Assembly (NCBI GenBank): GCA_030549335.1
Contig: CM060196.1
Location: forward strand, 73,554,139-73,618,138
Length of the DNA: 64,000 bases
Direction: 5' to 3'
DNA from: Pontederia crassipes
Taxonomy: Eukaryota; Streptophyta; Magnoliopsida; Commelinales; Pontederiaceae
The notes beneath the pieces were generated by a model. That model saw only the letters and a list, made by a program, of their open reading frames with translations, was not told the origin of the DNA and did no database searches. Below are positions 11,085-21,600 of the stretch, in pieces. The translations under genes were made by a program, and so were the position numbers. Within the stretch, counting starts at the first letter, position 1. Each line of letters starts with the position of its first letter.

Positions 11085-11945
11085 GGGCCGTTTGGTTTAC
11101 AAATAAAGAGTAGAATATTATTGTATATTCTCGGGAATATAATTAAATTCGACGCGAAATAGAGTTATCGTTATCAAATGAGGAATAGGATGAAACCACC
11201 AAGAAAGCACGAAATCATCATTTTCCGTGTAGTTTTAAGAATATCTTTATTCCTTTAGGTCCGTTTGGATAAAGAATATTTTTTGAAGAATAAAAAATTT
11301 TATTCAGATAATATAATATTTTTTTCATATTCTTATTCTATCCTTTATTTGGTTCGACGAGAATAAATTTTAAATATATTTTATTTTATAATAAAAATAT
11401 TTTATTATAAATACTTAACATTTAATCATTATTATTATAAAAAATAATATAATAATATATGGTTAAATTATAAAAAATAAAAGAAATGGTAAAAAAATGA
11501 AAAAGGTTAGAATATATGTATTCCTTTGATGGAATAAAATTTCACTGGTTGCAAAAATATAATGGTGGTATCACGACTTTTAAGGTGGTTTCATTTAAAA
11601 TGCATTTTCATCATTATATCTTTATTCTCCTACCTGTTTGGTGATATTCATCAAAATAAGCACCTTACTTTATCCTGCAACTAAATGGCCCCTTAAAACA
11701 CGAGAATAAAGATATTCTTTTTTTTTCACCATTTTTTATTATTTAATTATATATTATTATATTACAATTTGTATTATTATTATAAATATAAAAAATTTAT
11801 AATAAAAAAATTTAATTATTAAAATATTAAATTTATTCTTTTCAACCAAATAAGAGGAAGAATAAGAATATAATTAGAATACGATATTCTTCTGAATAAA
11901 ACTTTTTATTTTTTTAAGAAATTTTCTAACCAAACGGCTCAAACA
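11085..11945. mobile_element. Nested foldback MITEs
   Basis: Two inverted pairs are visible. The block from 'ggtccgtttggataaagaat' (11262) to about 11395 is inverted at 11813-11945, which ends 'aaccaaacggctc'; the arms are about 130 bp. A second pair starts 'gggccgtttggttt' (11089) and reappears inverted near 11525-11695 (ending 'aaatggcccc'), sharing the internal 'gatgaaaccacc' string. GGCCGTTTGG ends are common among plant Harbinger/hAT-type MITEs. Interlocking of the pairs implies insertion of one into the other; exact limits are uncertain. Confidence 0.6.
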
Positions 11946-12365
11946 AAGGAAAATAATGTTGTACAAAGAATTATTTTAAGAAAATATTAAATTAGTCGTT
12001 GCCAATGTGGTGGCACCGTAAATGATCAAGGAGTAATAACTCATATCACAGGAAACTTTGCATAGAGTTTCATTACTATTAGTCTATTAATAGGGGGCCT
12101 CAAGATTTCTTATGGGCATAGGCATCTCAAGTACAAATAAATACTATAATATAATCAAAATTGAATAAAGTTATGTTTAAACTGATCTAGATATATAACT
12201 AAAGCCTATGTCTAGATACAATATAACTTTATATCAAGATATATTTATGTGATAATATAATATTCTAACTACTGTACTAGATAGTATGATAGAAAGAATT
12301 ATATAGAGTTCTTTCTACTTTCTACCATATAATATCTTAGAAACTTATGATTCCATCCAGGCTGC
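11946..12365. other. AT-rich intergenic DNA, no gene seen
   Basis: No supported coding region. The segment 12017-12365 sits between two strings ('gtggtggcac' and 'aacatgttttgact') that are almost adjacent in the related copy near 14657-14680, so it may be inserted DNA of unknown type. Confidence 0.35.
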
Positions 12366-12490
12366 AACATGTTTTGACTAAAAACTAAGTCTAAATTTTG
12401 TATTTCAAATTTGCAAATAGAAGTCGACTTCTTAGTTTATTTTTTTCTTAGTTTCGAAATTGTTTATCTGCTGCTAAATGGTTTCTCAAA
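12366..12490 (+). repeat. Direct repeat, copy A
   Basis: Starts 'aacatgttttgactaaaa' and contains 'gaagtcgacttctta'. It matches 14670-14800 at high but imperfect identity in the same orientation. The two copies flank a block holding the hAT MITE and the long inverted repeat. Confidence 0.65.
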
Positions 12491-12603
12491 ATTGACAATA
12501 ATTATACAAGGGTGTAAGAAAAATCTGAAGAACAGAAAAATCTATCGAACTTGAAAAAATCGATATGAAAAAATAAAAAAATAGGAAATCAAATACGATT
12601 TAA

Positions 12604-13107
12604 TAGGGGTGAGCAAATCCAAATCCGAGACCGGGTCTCGATCGACCCGATTTGCTCCGGGTTTCCAGAAAAGGAGACCCGATCCCAGACCTAGTCCTGA
12701 TCGGGTCTGGGACCGGACTGGGATGTTCCGATCAAACTAGGACAACAATAAGGAATTCTCGATTTGACCATGAAAAAAGTAAAATAATAAATAAAATAGT
12801 AAAAAAATAATATTATTATATAAATATGATAACCATTAATTAAATTGTATATATGATAATAAAATATAATGTATATTTTAGATATATACCAAATAAAATA
12901 CAATTTTTATTTAAAATAAGCATCAATATACTATTTAAAAATAATTTAATAATAATATAATATATTTAACTGAGTTGGGACCGGGTCCTAATTTTAATAA
13001 CCCGGACCCGATCTCGATCGGGAAATAAGACCCGATTGATAACCGGATCGGGAAAAATCTCGGTCGGGCCGAAGCGATCGGGTCGTCCCAGCCTGTGCTC
13101 ACCCCTA
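12604..13107. mobile_element. hAT-type MITE with 8-bp target-site duplication
   Basis: The ends are TAGGGGTGAGCA and TGCTCACCCCTA, the terminal inverted repeat typical of non-autonomous plant hAT elements. Flanks cgatttaa (12596-12603) and cgatttag (13108-13115) form an 8-bp target-site duplication with one mismatch. Both ends carry clusters of the motif GACCGGGTC or CGATCGGGTC; the middle is AT-rich. There is no transposase. Confidence 0.85.
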
Positions 13108-13437
13108 CGATTTAGGATGATTTCTAAATAGAGTAAAACTGGCTCTCTTAGATTAGGATCCCAATAAAAAAAAATCGTAGGAGCTTGTGGAGTTCGTTTT
13201 TATTTATTAATTTGAATTTATATAATTAATTTATATGTAATAATTTTTTATTACTGGTATAATATTTTTTATATAATTTAATATGTTCCTATGACATTAC
13301 AAAACTCTAATTTAATAGTTCTAATATCATGTCTTATATTTAGTTATAAATTAAATATATTAATTTTAATTTTAATTCAGTATATCTTTTATTAAAAATA
13401 ATATTTTATTAATAGAGGTCGGAAAAAGCCACGGGAA

Positions 13438-13759
13438 GCACCACCACGAGGAAGATGCGATGAGCATGCACCAATTGAAATGTGGTGCATGCAGTAGATT
13501 TAGGCATATTACTACTACCACCAACAACAAGATCCTTTGGATGTTTGGTTGCTTTATACTTCACCCATTGATTTCTTCTGCTTTTTGCCCATTTGTTAAT
13601 GGGGGGAAGAAATTGATCGGAGTTGGAAGCTAAGAACGGGAACCCAAAGATTGGGCATTGCCAATGTCGATCTGAGCTGATGTTCTTATCCTCTGTATAT
13701 TGAATCATTATCCCAATTAGTTTTGCATCTTTTATTTCGTGCATGACAGAATTCAATGG
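13438..13759 (-). repeat. Left arm of a long inverted repeat
   Basis: Reverse complement of 14283-14594 at roughly 90% or higher identity over about 310 bp, with small indels. The spacer is about 520 bp. Read on the minus strand, a long open frame crosses the arm; the right arm keeps the same frame in its first ~40 codons (KDAKLIGIMIQYTEDK is shared). I do not recognise the protein. Confidence 0.85.
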
Positions 13760-14282
13760 ATCTTTTAAAATGTAAAAAAAAAATAAAAGGCCGACAAAGA
13801 TAATCCCCGTGGAAAGTTCCACCCAAAATCAAAATGAATTAACCAATTAACTCATGCTTCCATCCACAGATTATCTGTGAATGTTACATGAAGCACTTAA
13901 ATTGTGCATCTTATTAGGCGCCCATGGTATTCTATTCTTTTTCACGGTCGTTCACTAAAAAACTCTCATATTTCGAGTTCAAATTTATGTGAATATATAA
14001 AAATATTTAAAATTTTATTTATTATTATCAAACACGTGACATAAAAAAAATTTATCGAACTAATTAATAATAATACCTACGACTTATGGATCGAACTATT
14101 GGCATTGCATTCAGCTGCCGATAAAAAGAAAAGTGGATCTTTGGCTAGCAAGATCCGATCATGCGACCTTTTTAAATTGGATTCAGACATTCATTACACT
14201 TTTGGTAGATACGATCATTGCCAGTCAACCTTTCTTTTGGACTTATTTGTGCTCAAATTGTAACCAGATCCAGACGCATCAT

Positions 14283-14594
14283 TCATTGAATTCTGCCTGT
14301 CATGCACGAAATAAAGATGCAAAACTAATTGGGATAATGATTCAATATACAGAGGATAAGAACATCAGCTCAGATCGACATTGGCAATGCCCAATCTTTG
14401 GGTTCCCGTTCTTAGCTTCCAACTCCGATTAAATTTCTTTCCCCCATTAACAAATGGGCAAAAAGCAGAAGAAATCAATGGATGAAGTAACCAAACATCC
14501 AAAGGCTCTTGTTGGTGGTAGTAGTAGCAATATGTCTAAATCTACTGCATGCACCACGTTTCAATTGGTGCATGCTCGTCACATCTCTTGGTGG
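14283..14594 (+). repeat. Right arm of a long inverted repeat
   Basis: Partner of 13438-13759. Its frame is shared with the left arm from 'gatgcaaaactaattggg' to 'gcttccaactccgat', where TAA appears in this arm but an open codon in the other. If transcribed across both arms, the RNA would fold into a long hairpin with a ~520-nt loop. Confidence 0.85.
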
Positions 14595-14669
14595 TATTTT
14601 GGCTGATCACGGCTCTGTGTTTCATACCACCGCGGCCACCTTTGCCGCCGCCGACGTGGTGGCACTTCA

Positions 14670-14800
14670 ACATGTTTTGACTAAAAAGAACAAGTCTAAA
14701 ATTTGTATTTCAGATTTGAGAATCGAAGTCGACTTCTTATTTTACTTTTTTGTTAATTTCAAATTTGTTTATATGACGCCATAAATTTTTTTTCTCGAAT
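14670..14800 (+). repeat. Direct repeat, copy B
   Basis: Same orientation as 12366-12490: 'aacatgttttgactaaaa', 'aagtctaaaatttgtatttc', 'gaagtcgacttctta'. Upstream 'gtggtggcac' also matches the DNA near 12008, so the duplication extends slightly to the left. Confidence 0.65.
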
Positions 14801-15042
14801 TTGAAAATAATCTATAGATTCAAACTTATATCATGATACAAAATAAAAATAACGAAGAGTTCATTTTGTGCTGTAACAATAGGAGTGAGATCAGGTTACA
14901 TTCAAAACGATATAAAATTAGTCGGATGGGCTATACATTTCAATATTTATTCGATTATATACGAATATTATGATTAGAATTAAACAAAATAAAAATAAAA
15001 AAAATAAAAAAGTTACCTCTTTTGATCTGATTTGTCTTCTTG

Positions 15043-15043
<1 letters not shown>

Positions 15044-15089
<46 letters not shown>
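15044..15089. repeat. (TA)n microsatellite
   Basis: About 23 uninterrupted TA units. It creates artificial Ile/Tyr open frames on both strands. Confidence 0.95.
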
Positions 15090-15093
<4 letters not shown>

Positions 15094-15553
15094 CCTGTGC
15101 CCCTCTCTCGTGGCATCATTATCGTGACACGTACGGACAACCAAAATGAAGTCAAATTGATGAACAAGAAAACATCGACGTCTTGGCCACCATATCTAGA
15201 TAGAAAAATTTTGACCGGTTACTTCAAATCCCACCTAAAGGGAGAATCTCACGTCGTAATTCGTTAGATTCACTTTTCGATGCTATTTAAAGACATATTA
15301 ATTTGATGATTTCCATTCAATCTCCCAAAGTGACGGTTCATCTTTTTTTGTAGTATTCGTTTTTAAAAGAAAATATACAAATGCGAATAATGATTGATTT
15401 ATTTCGAAGTATCATTTCCCGTGCAATTATTTGCATACTTGATTATTGTCCTAGAACGACAAAATAAAAATGGTAGGGGGTGCCTAAGTTTAAAATAATT
15501 GTATAATTCGAACGTAACCTAGGACAAGTTTTGGATATACATACTACGATAAA

Positions 15554-15558
<5 letters not shown>

Positions 15559-15592
<34 letters not shown>
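15559..15592. repeat. (TA)n microsatellite
   Basis: About 17 uninterrupted AT/TA units in AT-rich DNA without other features. Confidence 0.95.
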
Positions 15593-15594
<2 letters not shown>

Positions 15595-15929
15595 CATGAG
15601 TTAAAAAGAAAGATATAAAGTGCCCTTATCTTACACGTTTTCTATTACTTTGAATATAATGTATTAAATGTTGTAATACCATTTTTTTATCAGTAACCGG
15701 CATTAAATACTAGAAATTATATTTTTTCATGTATTTACACATTATCGTATTTTATGGAACCGAGTGGTAAGCAATTTAAGATATGGAGCGAATACTTCTG
15801 TTAGGAGCTTTGCCACAATCAAGTACGTGATTCGGACGAATCTAATCGAATTATTAATTCAATAGTAAATCAGTGGCTTATATATTGCATGACATTGATT
15901 AATATAAGCGTCCTTATCGTGGGCTGCGC

Positions 15930-16025
15930 GCATTGCACATATAAAAATGTAACATTCTTGACGCATTCAGTTCGCAAACATCTTCGGATCACCGGACCAC
16001 TTCGTCGTGCTACTGCTGCTCAGGT
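15930..16025 (+). promoter_or_regulatory. Possible TATA promoter and first untranslated exon
   Basis: 'acatataaaaatg' (about 15938-15950) resembles a TATA box. Roughly 30 bp on begins a more GC-rich stretch ending 'ctgctgctcag|gtaattt' at 16022/16023, a good 5' splice site followed by a C/T-rich intron-like run. No ATG-initiated ORF of note is inside. It could be a distal first exon of the threonine aldolase gene or a relic; this is inference only. Confidence 0.3.
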
Positions 16026-16539
16026 AATTTAACTCCCTTTCTCTCTCTCCTCTCTCCTCTCACGCATCTTTTTTTTGGAATATAGGACCAGATATATATT
16101 TTTTTTCGATATCAACAATGGAATGGAATATATATATATATGGGCCCCTTAGTCTGCGTCATAACTGTCATTGGCCCCTAAATACCGATGTTAGGATCCA
16201 GACTTTTGATAGTTATATCTAGGCCACCATCTTGATTTCCGGCGATATGCCCTACTAAAAAGACATATTATGGTAAAAAATACGACCACAAAAACTTTCT
16301 TACTATGGCCGGGATGCATACCTACTAAAATAGTTATTTCACTTAGTTACCGTACAATATAGGCCAGTTATGAATGTTCCAGACACCTGACTAATTACTA
16401 AAGTAAAGGTTCCAAAACCCTCTAATATACGTCATCCCTATAAATCCCACATAGCCGAGCCGTAAACTAGTTCACTGAATGCGCTAGTCACTACCCTTAA
16501 TATACGTCAGGGGAATCCACTATATCCCTATACCAATGG
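16026..16539. other. Intergenic DNA, possibly part of the organelle-like insertion
   Basis: The first ~130 bp are pyrimidine-rich and AT-rich. From about 16150 the base composition becomes more even, with short near-repeats such as 'aatatacgtca' (16423 and 16500). No gene recognised. Confidence 0.35.
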
Positions 16540-17950
16540 TTGGGAATAGAACTTCTGTGATCTCGCTTATCACTCATACGAATTCTCGCGCCGCCTAGTC
16601 CTCCTCCCAGATCATTTCTATTGTGGTGATTCCAGGGATGAATTTATAGAGGTTGAGAAAGGAATTGCAGGATGATATCGTCAAGAAAGAGCATGATTAA
16701 GGGCTTTGAAACCATTTCATTACATTTCTCTTTTTTGGTCTCCCACTCTCTATCAAAAGCCTCTCAGCGGAGCCATTTACTCTTGCCGACAGAAGCCTGC
16801 AAGAATTTGGAAGATGGACATCGGGGGTCTCTCATCATATTGCGATTTGCAACAGGCATTACTTAATAGAGGTGCTAGGCTGACTGTGCCAAATTTCTTT
16901 CATGATGCCTGGACTCTCCTAAAATTATATCCAACCCGAGGGAGATTACCAACTCACTTTGGAGGTCTATTCTTTCGGTCCTCATCATTCCGGAATGGAC
17001 CCGGATTCCTACAATCGAAGGGGCTCCATATTACATCGCCAAAGGTACTTGGAAGCTTTTCTTGACATGCCTTTCGCTTCATGGACCACTCACGACGGAA
17101 GTCCCCGCTCTATCTATCCGTGACAGAGCGGAGTTTCCAATCTATTTCTCCTGCACCAGTGCCGCACTCTATGTGCCCCTTGTCGCGGGCCTACAAGGCA
17201 AAGATCGCCTTCTCACATCAGAGATGGCGCCTACGCTAAGCATGGTGGGATATGAGGACACTCATTTCTCAATATCATAGAAACGCTACGCCCCTGCGGT
17301 TCCTAAGGGCTCTGCATCATTCTACCGCTTGAGAAGATCAGTCAAGGTCTCTCTAGAGCGAGGCCTGGCCTCAAAGCTTGCCCTTCAAAGAAGGGCCTTA
17401 TCCAGCGGCGATCGAAGCCTCTCTATAACCATTATGCGAAAGCAGGAGTTCTCCGCGTAAAGATTTAGGAGTTCGATTCGCTTTCTATGGCCTAGGCAAT
17501 CGGTGATTTAATTCAAGTCAATCACATTGGTGCTGTCTAAAGTAGGATAGAGAAGATAAGGATCGGGGCTTCATAAGGGATCTTCCGTATCAAATAAGAT
17601 AGTACTTCCTTTTACGGGGCATAATATGAAGAATTCTCTATCGCATCCCGGGTTGGTTTCCAGCAAAACTGGACTCCAATTGGCTTGAAAGCTTACCAAA
17701 ATATGGCCTAAATGGTTTCCAACTTATGAAATTCAGTGACATAGGAGAAAATCTGGGCCACTTCTCAAGAGAGAGTAAATTCAGGCAGTTTCCGGGCCTC
17801 CAGCGAGGTTCCAGAGATGATCAGCAGAACGAAGAATATTCCTCGAGTACTCGATCGATCCAGTACAGTACCCATAGGCGACAGAAACAGAGCACGTAAT
17901 CGCTCCACGCATCCTGCCACCGGATACCAAACGTTCCTAATCCTGCGAAG
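16540..17950. other. Candidate nuclear insertion of mitochondrial DNA (NUMT)
   Basis: This block differs sharply from its AT-rich neighbours: base composition is near-even, no poly-A/T runs or microsatellites occur, and the texture (short direct strings such as 'tgcccttcaaagaagggcc', 'ctctatctatccgtgacaga', scattered short ORFs on the plus strand) resembles plant mitochondrial intergenic DNA. No known mitochondrial gene was recognised, so the call rests on composition and style. The right boundary lies just before the putative 5' UTR of threonine aldolase. Confidence 0.4.
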
Positions 17951-17979
17951 TCAGCCAGGGCCAAGGCGGATCAGTAAAA

Positions 17980-18677
17980 ACCAAAAAGCGAAGCTTTTTA
18001 AGAGCAGGGAGCCGCGTGTATTTAGTGTAGGCTGGTGGTAGTGGTGGGTGGCAGGGCAGCGGAAACCTGTCCGTCGACGGAGGCCGAGGCAGGGCGCTTT
18101 CCCTTCTTTCTAGAAACGTTTTGCGCGGGTTGCGTTCTCGGTACGTACGTGGGTTTTTGGTTCTGGTTTTGTGGACGTTTCGTGCGCTTTGTATTCGGAT
18201 ATATTGGTGCCTATAGGTGGGATTTCGAAAGGTTCATCGGGTCGAATTCGAGGGTTCTACTCTTGAAGATTTTTCCTTTTTTGGGTAATTCGTTTGATTT
18301 CTGTGTTGCAGTTGGTTCATGTTCCTTTCTCCTCCTTTCTTTATTTCCTTCTTTTTTTTTCAGTTTCCTTTGGAAAATTTTGTTCAAGTTGCTACTTTTC
18401 TTGTGGGCTCTAGTGTATGTGGAGAGAGGTGTCAACGTCACCCTGTAAGCGTTCAAGTTGAGCATATGAACTGTTTGTCAAAGTTTCTACATTCTTTGAC
18501 GAGTTTTGTTCACGTATTTTCACTTATATCATTTCTTCTTGGTTTGATCGAGAAATAATTGTTTGCGCAATGAACTACCTTCAATTTTAGTCCCTACTCC
18601 TTTGTTTGTTTGATGACGTTGCAGAGAAATTGTCTGAGAAGAAAAGAGGTATCTTTACATCATAGGAGCATCACAAA
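17980..18677 (+). promoter_or_regulatory. Putative 5' UTR exon and UTR intron of threonine aldolase
   Basis: A GC-richer stretch ends 'gcgttctcg|gtacgtacg' at 18140/18141, a strong 5' splice site. It is followed by T-rich intron-like DNA up to 'gacgttgcag' ending at 18624. The second UTR exon 18625-18677 leads into the start codon at 18678. Transcription start and TATA box were not identified. Confidence 0.45.
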
Positions 18678-21600
18678 ATGGTCAAAAGGATAGTAGACCT
18701 GCGTTCGGACACTGTGACGAAGCCTACTGAGGCAATGCGAGCTGCCATGGCGGGTGCAGATGTTGATGATGATGTCCTGGGCTCGGACCCAACTGCCCAT
18801 GAATTTGAAGCTGAAGTCGCAAGGATCATGGGAAAGGAATCGGCACTCTTCGTTCCCTCTGGCACCATGAGCAACCTTATAGCAGTGCTTGTGCATTGTG
18901 AACTTCGCGGTAGCGAGGTCATCCTTGGTGACAACTCCCACATTCATGTGTATGAGAATGGAGGTATTGCAACCATCGGGGGTGTGCATCCAAGAACTGT
19001 GAAGAACAACCCTGACGGTACTATGGATATTGATCAAATCGAAGCTGCCATTAGGCATCCTGATGGAGCACTATACTACCCAACCACTAGGCTAATTTGC
19101 TTGGAGAATACCCATGCTAAGTTAGTACTTCTTCTCTCTATTGATTTAGATGTGGCTTTTCATGCTAGCAATGCTCTTCTCGAATCTCATGCAAAGTTCT
19201 GTAGTTGGAATTTTGCTTTGGATGCTAACTATTATTATGTTGATTTTTTGTTGTATAAGCTTTAGTCTATTTCTGGTTCTGACGATATCTACAGGTTTTT
19301 TTTATGGTCACATTTTTTTTATAATCATAGCAAGCATTTTCAAGGCACAGCTTTCTTTCTCTAACTATTTATGTTTGATAGGATATATTGTTTCAGACTT
19401 TTCAAGGAGGTTTTGTTATTTGTGTCAGGATCTGTTTGGTAAAGATGAGATGTTTATTTTATCATATTGTATGCATGTGCTGAGTTACCTGATATTTAGT
19501 TGTTAATATTTACATTGTAAGGATTAGTCCTCAGTGACTTGGATGGAGACTTATCCATTTCTAAGAATGTCAATTGCCTGAAAGTTGGGAAGAAACCAAC
19601 TTTTGACAATGGATGGAGACTTATCTATGTTATGTTTCCATGTTGAAGAGAGAAATAGTTGCATTACGAGTAGCTGTCATATACAGCCATAATCTATTTA
19701 TATTTCATTTTCCTTTCGCATGCAATGCTTAAAATTTTCCTTTTTACTACTGTAATAAACTGAGACATCTAGCAACTTCTCGACAATTCATTTGTGGCAT
19801 CTGCTCGACAATTAGCAAAATCTTTGGAGGTGCCATTAGTAAATGACTTAGGATACAGTAAAAGATATGTTCGATGCCTGCAGGTAAAAATGCTTTGATG
19901 TTAACTGTGATGTCATAACGAGAACATAGTTAAAACTTTTTTGTATTTTTCCTTTTCTTGTTCTCCAAGTAGGGAATGGGAGATGGGAGTTGGTTCTTCG
20001 ATAATTTTTTTTGCATTAACACCCATTTTCCTTTCTTCTAGAAAATATGATAAATTTTGATAAGCCAATCACTAATATTAGACTCCAAAGCATTTTGCAA
20101 TCTGCATTGTTATTTTGGGGAGAATCTACTGTGCAAACTTGGGTTCAGAAACCTATCTGCTATTAGTTCTTGTATACTCTCTTATTGTTTATAGCCGGTC
20201 CCAAGCCCGGATAAAGGAGGAGAGTTGTATTAGGCCCCGACAGCCAGCGTAAAACCCTGTCGAATCTCATAAACATGGATCAACGAATATATTGTGTAGG
20301 TTTGGTTACTAATAGAGCGGAATGGCGTTGTATGATCCATGTAGCCAACCCCACCTAATGGGATAAGGCTTTGTTGTTGTTGTATCTAGCAACTTCTAAT
20401 CAGCAGTACAGAAATACTGTTACTCGTTTTATGTAATATCCACATGTGTATGAAGTTTATATACTTACTGTCAAGAAATGTTTGGGTTACTACTACTCCT
20501 TAGAACTGAAGTATTCATCTGACCTTTTATCTGCCTTTGGGTTCTTCCTTTCTCATTTTGTTTTGCTATTCTCAATGCAGAAAACCTAGCTTCCATTGTT
20601 TGACATTGTCTGAGTGAGGCCCATTGTTTGATATTATGTTTTTTTATTGCATTATTGAGGAGCAGGAACATATTCAATAATTGAGTTGACCAACATTCTT
20701 GTGAAATGATTATTTTTTGAGTCATCTGCAAAAAAATGTTTTGGTACAAGATTTGGAGCGATGATGCTCAAGTTCTCTTAATGAGCCTACTGGTTAGCCA
20801 TTTTTTAACTAAAGTCTGAGCCTGGGCGCCAACCTCTGTCGTGTAATAAAACTTGAGTACAAACTTTGGACTACCTTTGTTTTTCATCGCGAACCATTTT
20901 ATGCAAAAGTGCAATCTACCTTGTTTAATTCAGTTTGGGAGAGCAAGGGTTAAGATATAACTTCCTCCAACCTCAAAAGAAAACCTCTTCCCAATAAGGT
21001 GCTTCCTAGGTTTCTGTCTGCAATATCACTTTGTTTCAATTAGTTGATGATTGCTATATCTACAACCATTAGTCTGATGAATGTGCATGTATGCTGCAAC
21101 TTGGTGGATCCCCAGCCCAGTTATAGGTCCCTATCTTTCTTGTATTGTATACACTCTCATCTCTAGTAGGTAATACAATTAGAATCTGATTCTACAGAGA
21201 TGCAATATATTGTTTGGCATGAATTTCAGTGATTTGTATTCTTTCTTGTGATGCTGTCTCTGATGTATCTAATAAAGTAACTACTACAGGAAAATGGTGT
21301 GCATAACTCTTTAGCCTTTGCTTATTTGCTCTTAATTAAAGTGATGATTAATTTGAAATTGTGCTTCCTATAATGCTTTCTGTCGTTTTAGTGTGGATTA
21401 TATTATCAGATTCGGAGCTGCACTGTTTTCAGTAAGCTCTTTTATTTATTTGCTTTGGCACAGAAAGAAAACAATCATGAATTTAACTAGCTCTTTTGAT
21501 ATGATAGCTGCAAAATAAGGTCCTACTTTTTTCTTTCTGACTGTTCATGTGTAAGAAAGCATATTTTGTAGTGCTGGCTCTATCAGAAATTGCCTATCAT

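Noticed and set aside
13409..13822. 137-codon minus-strand ORF as a host gene
   Set aside because: Only the segment shared with the inverted partner is conserved, the partner is stopped early, and no known domain is visible; treated as an inverted-repeat arm.
16672..17280. Three overlapping ORFs (64-119 codons) in the organelle-like block
   Set aside because: They overlap in different frames, none recalls a known mitochondrial or plastid protein, and nuclear insertions of organelle DNA are normally not expressed.
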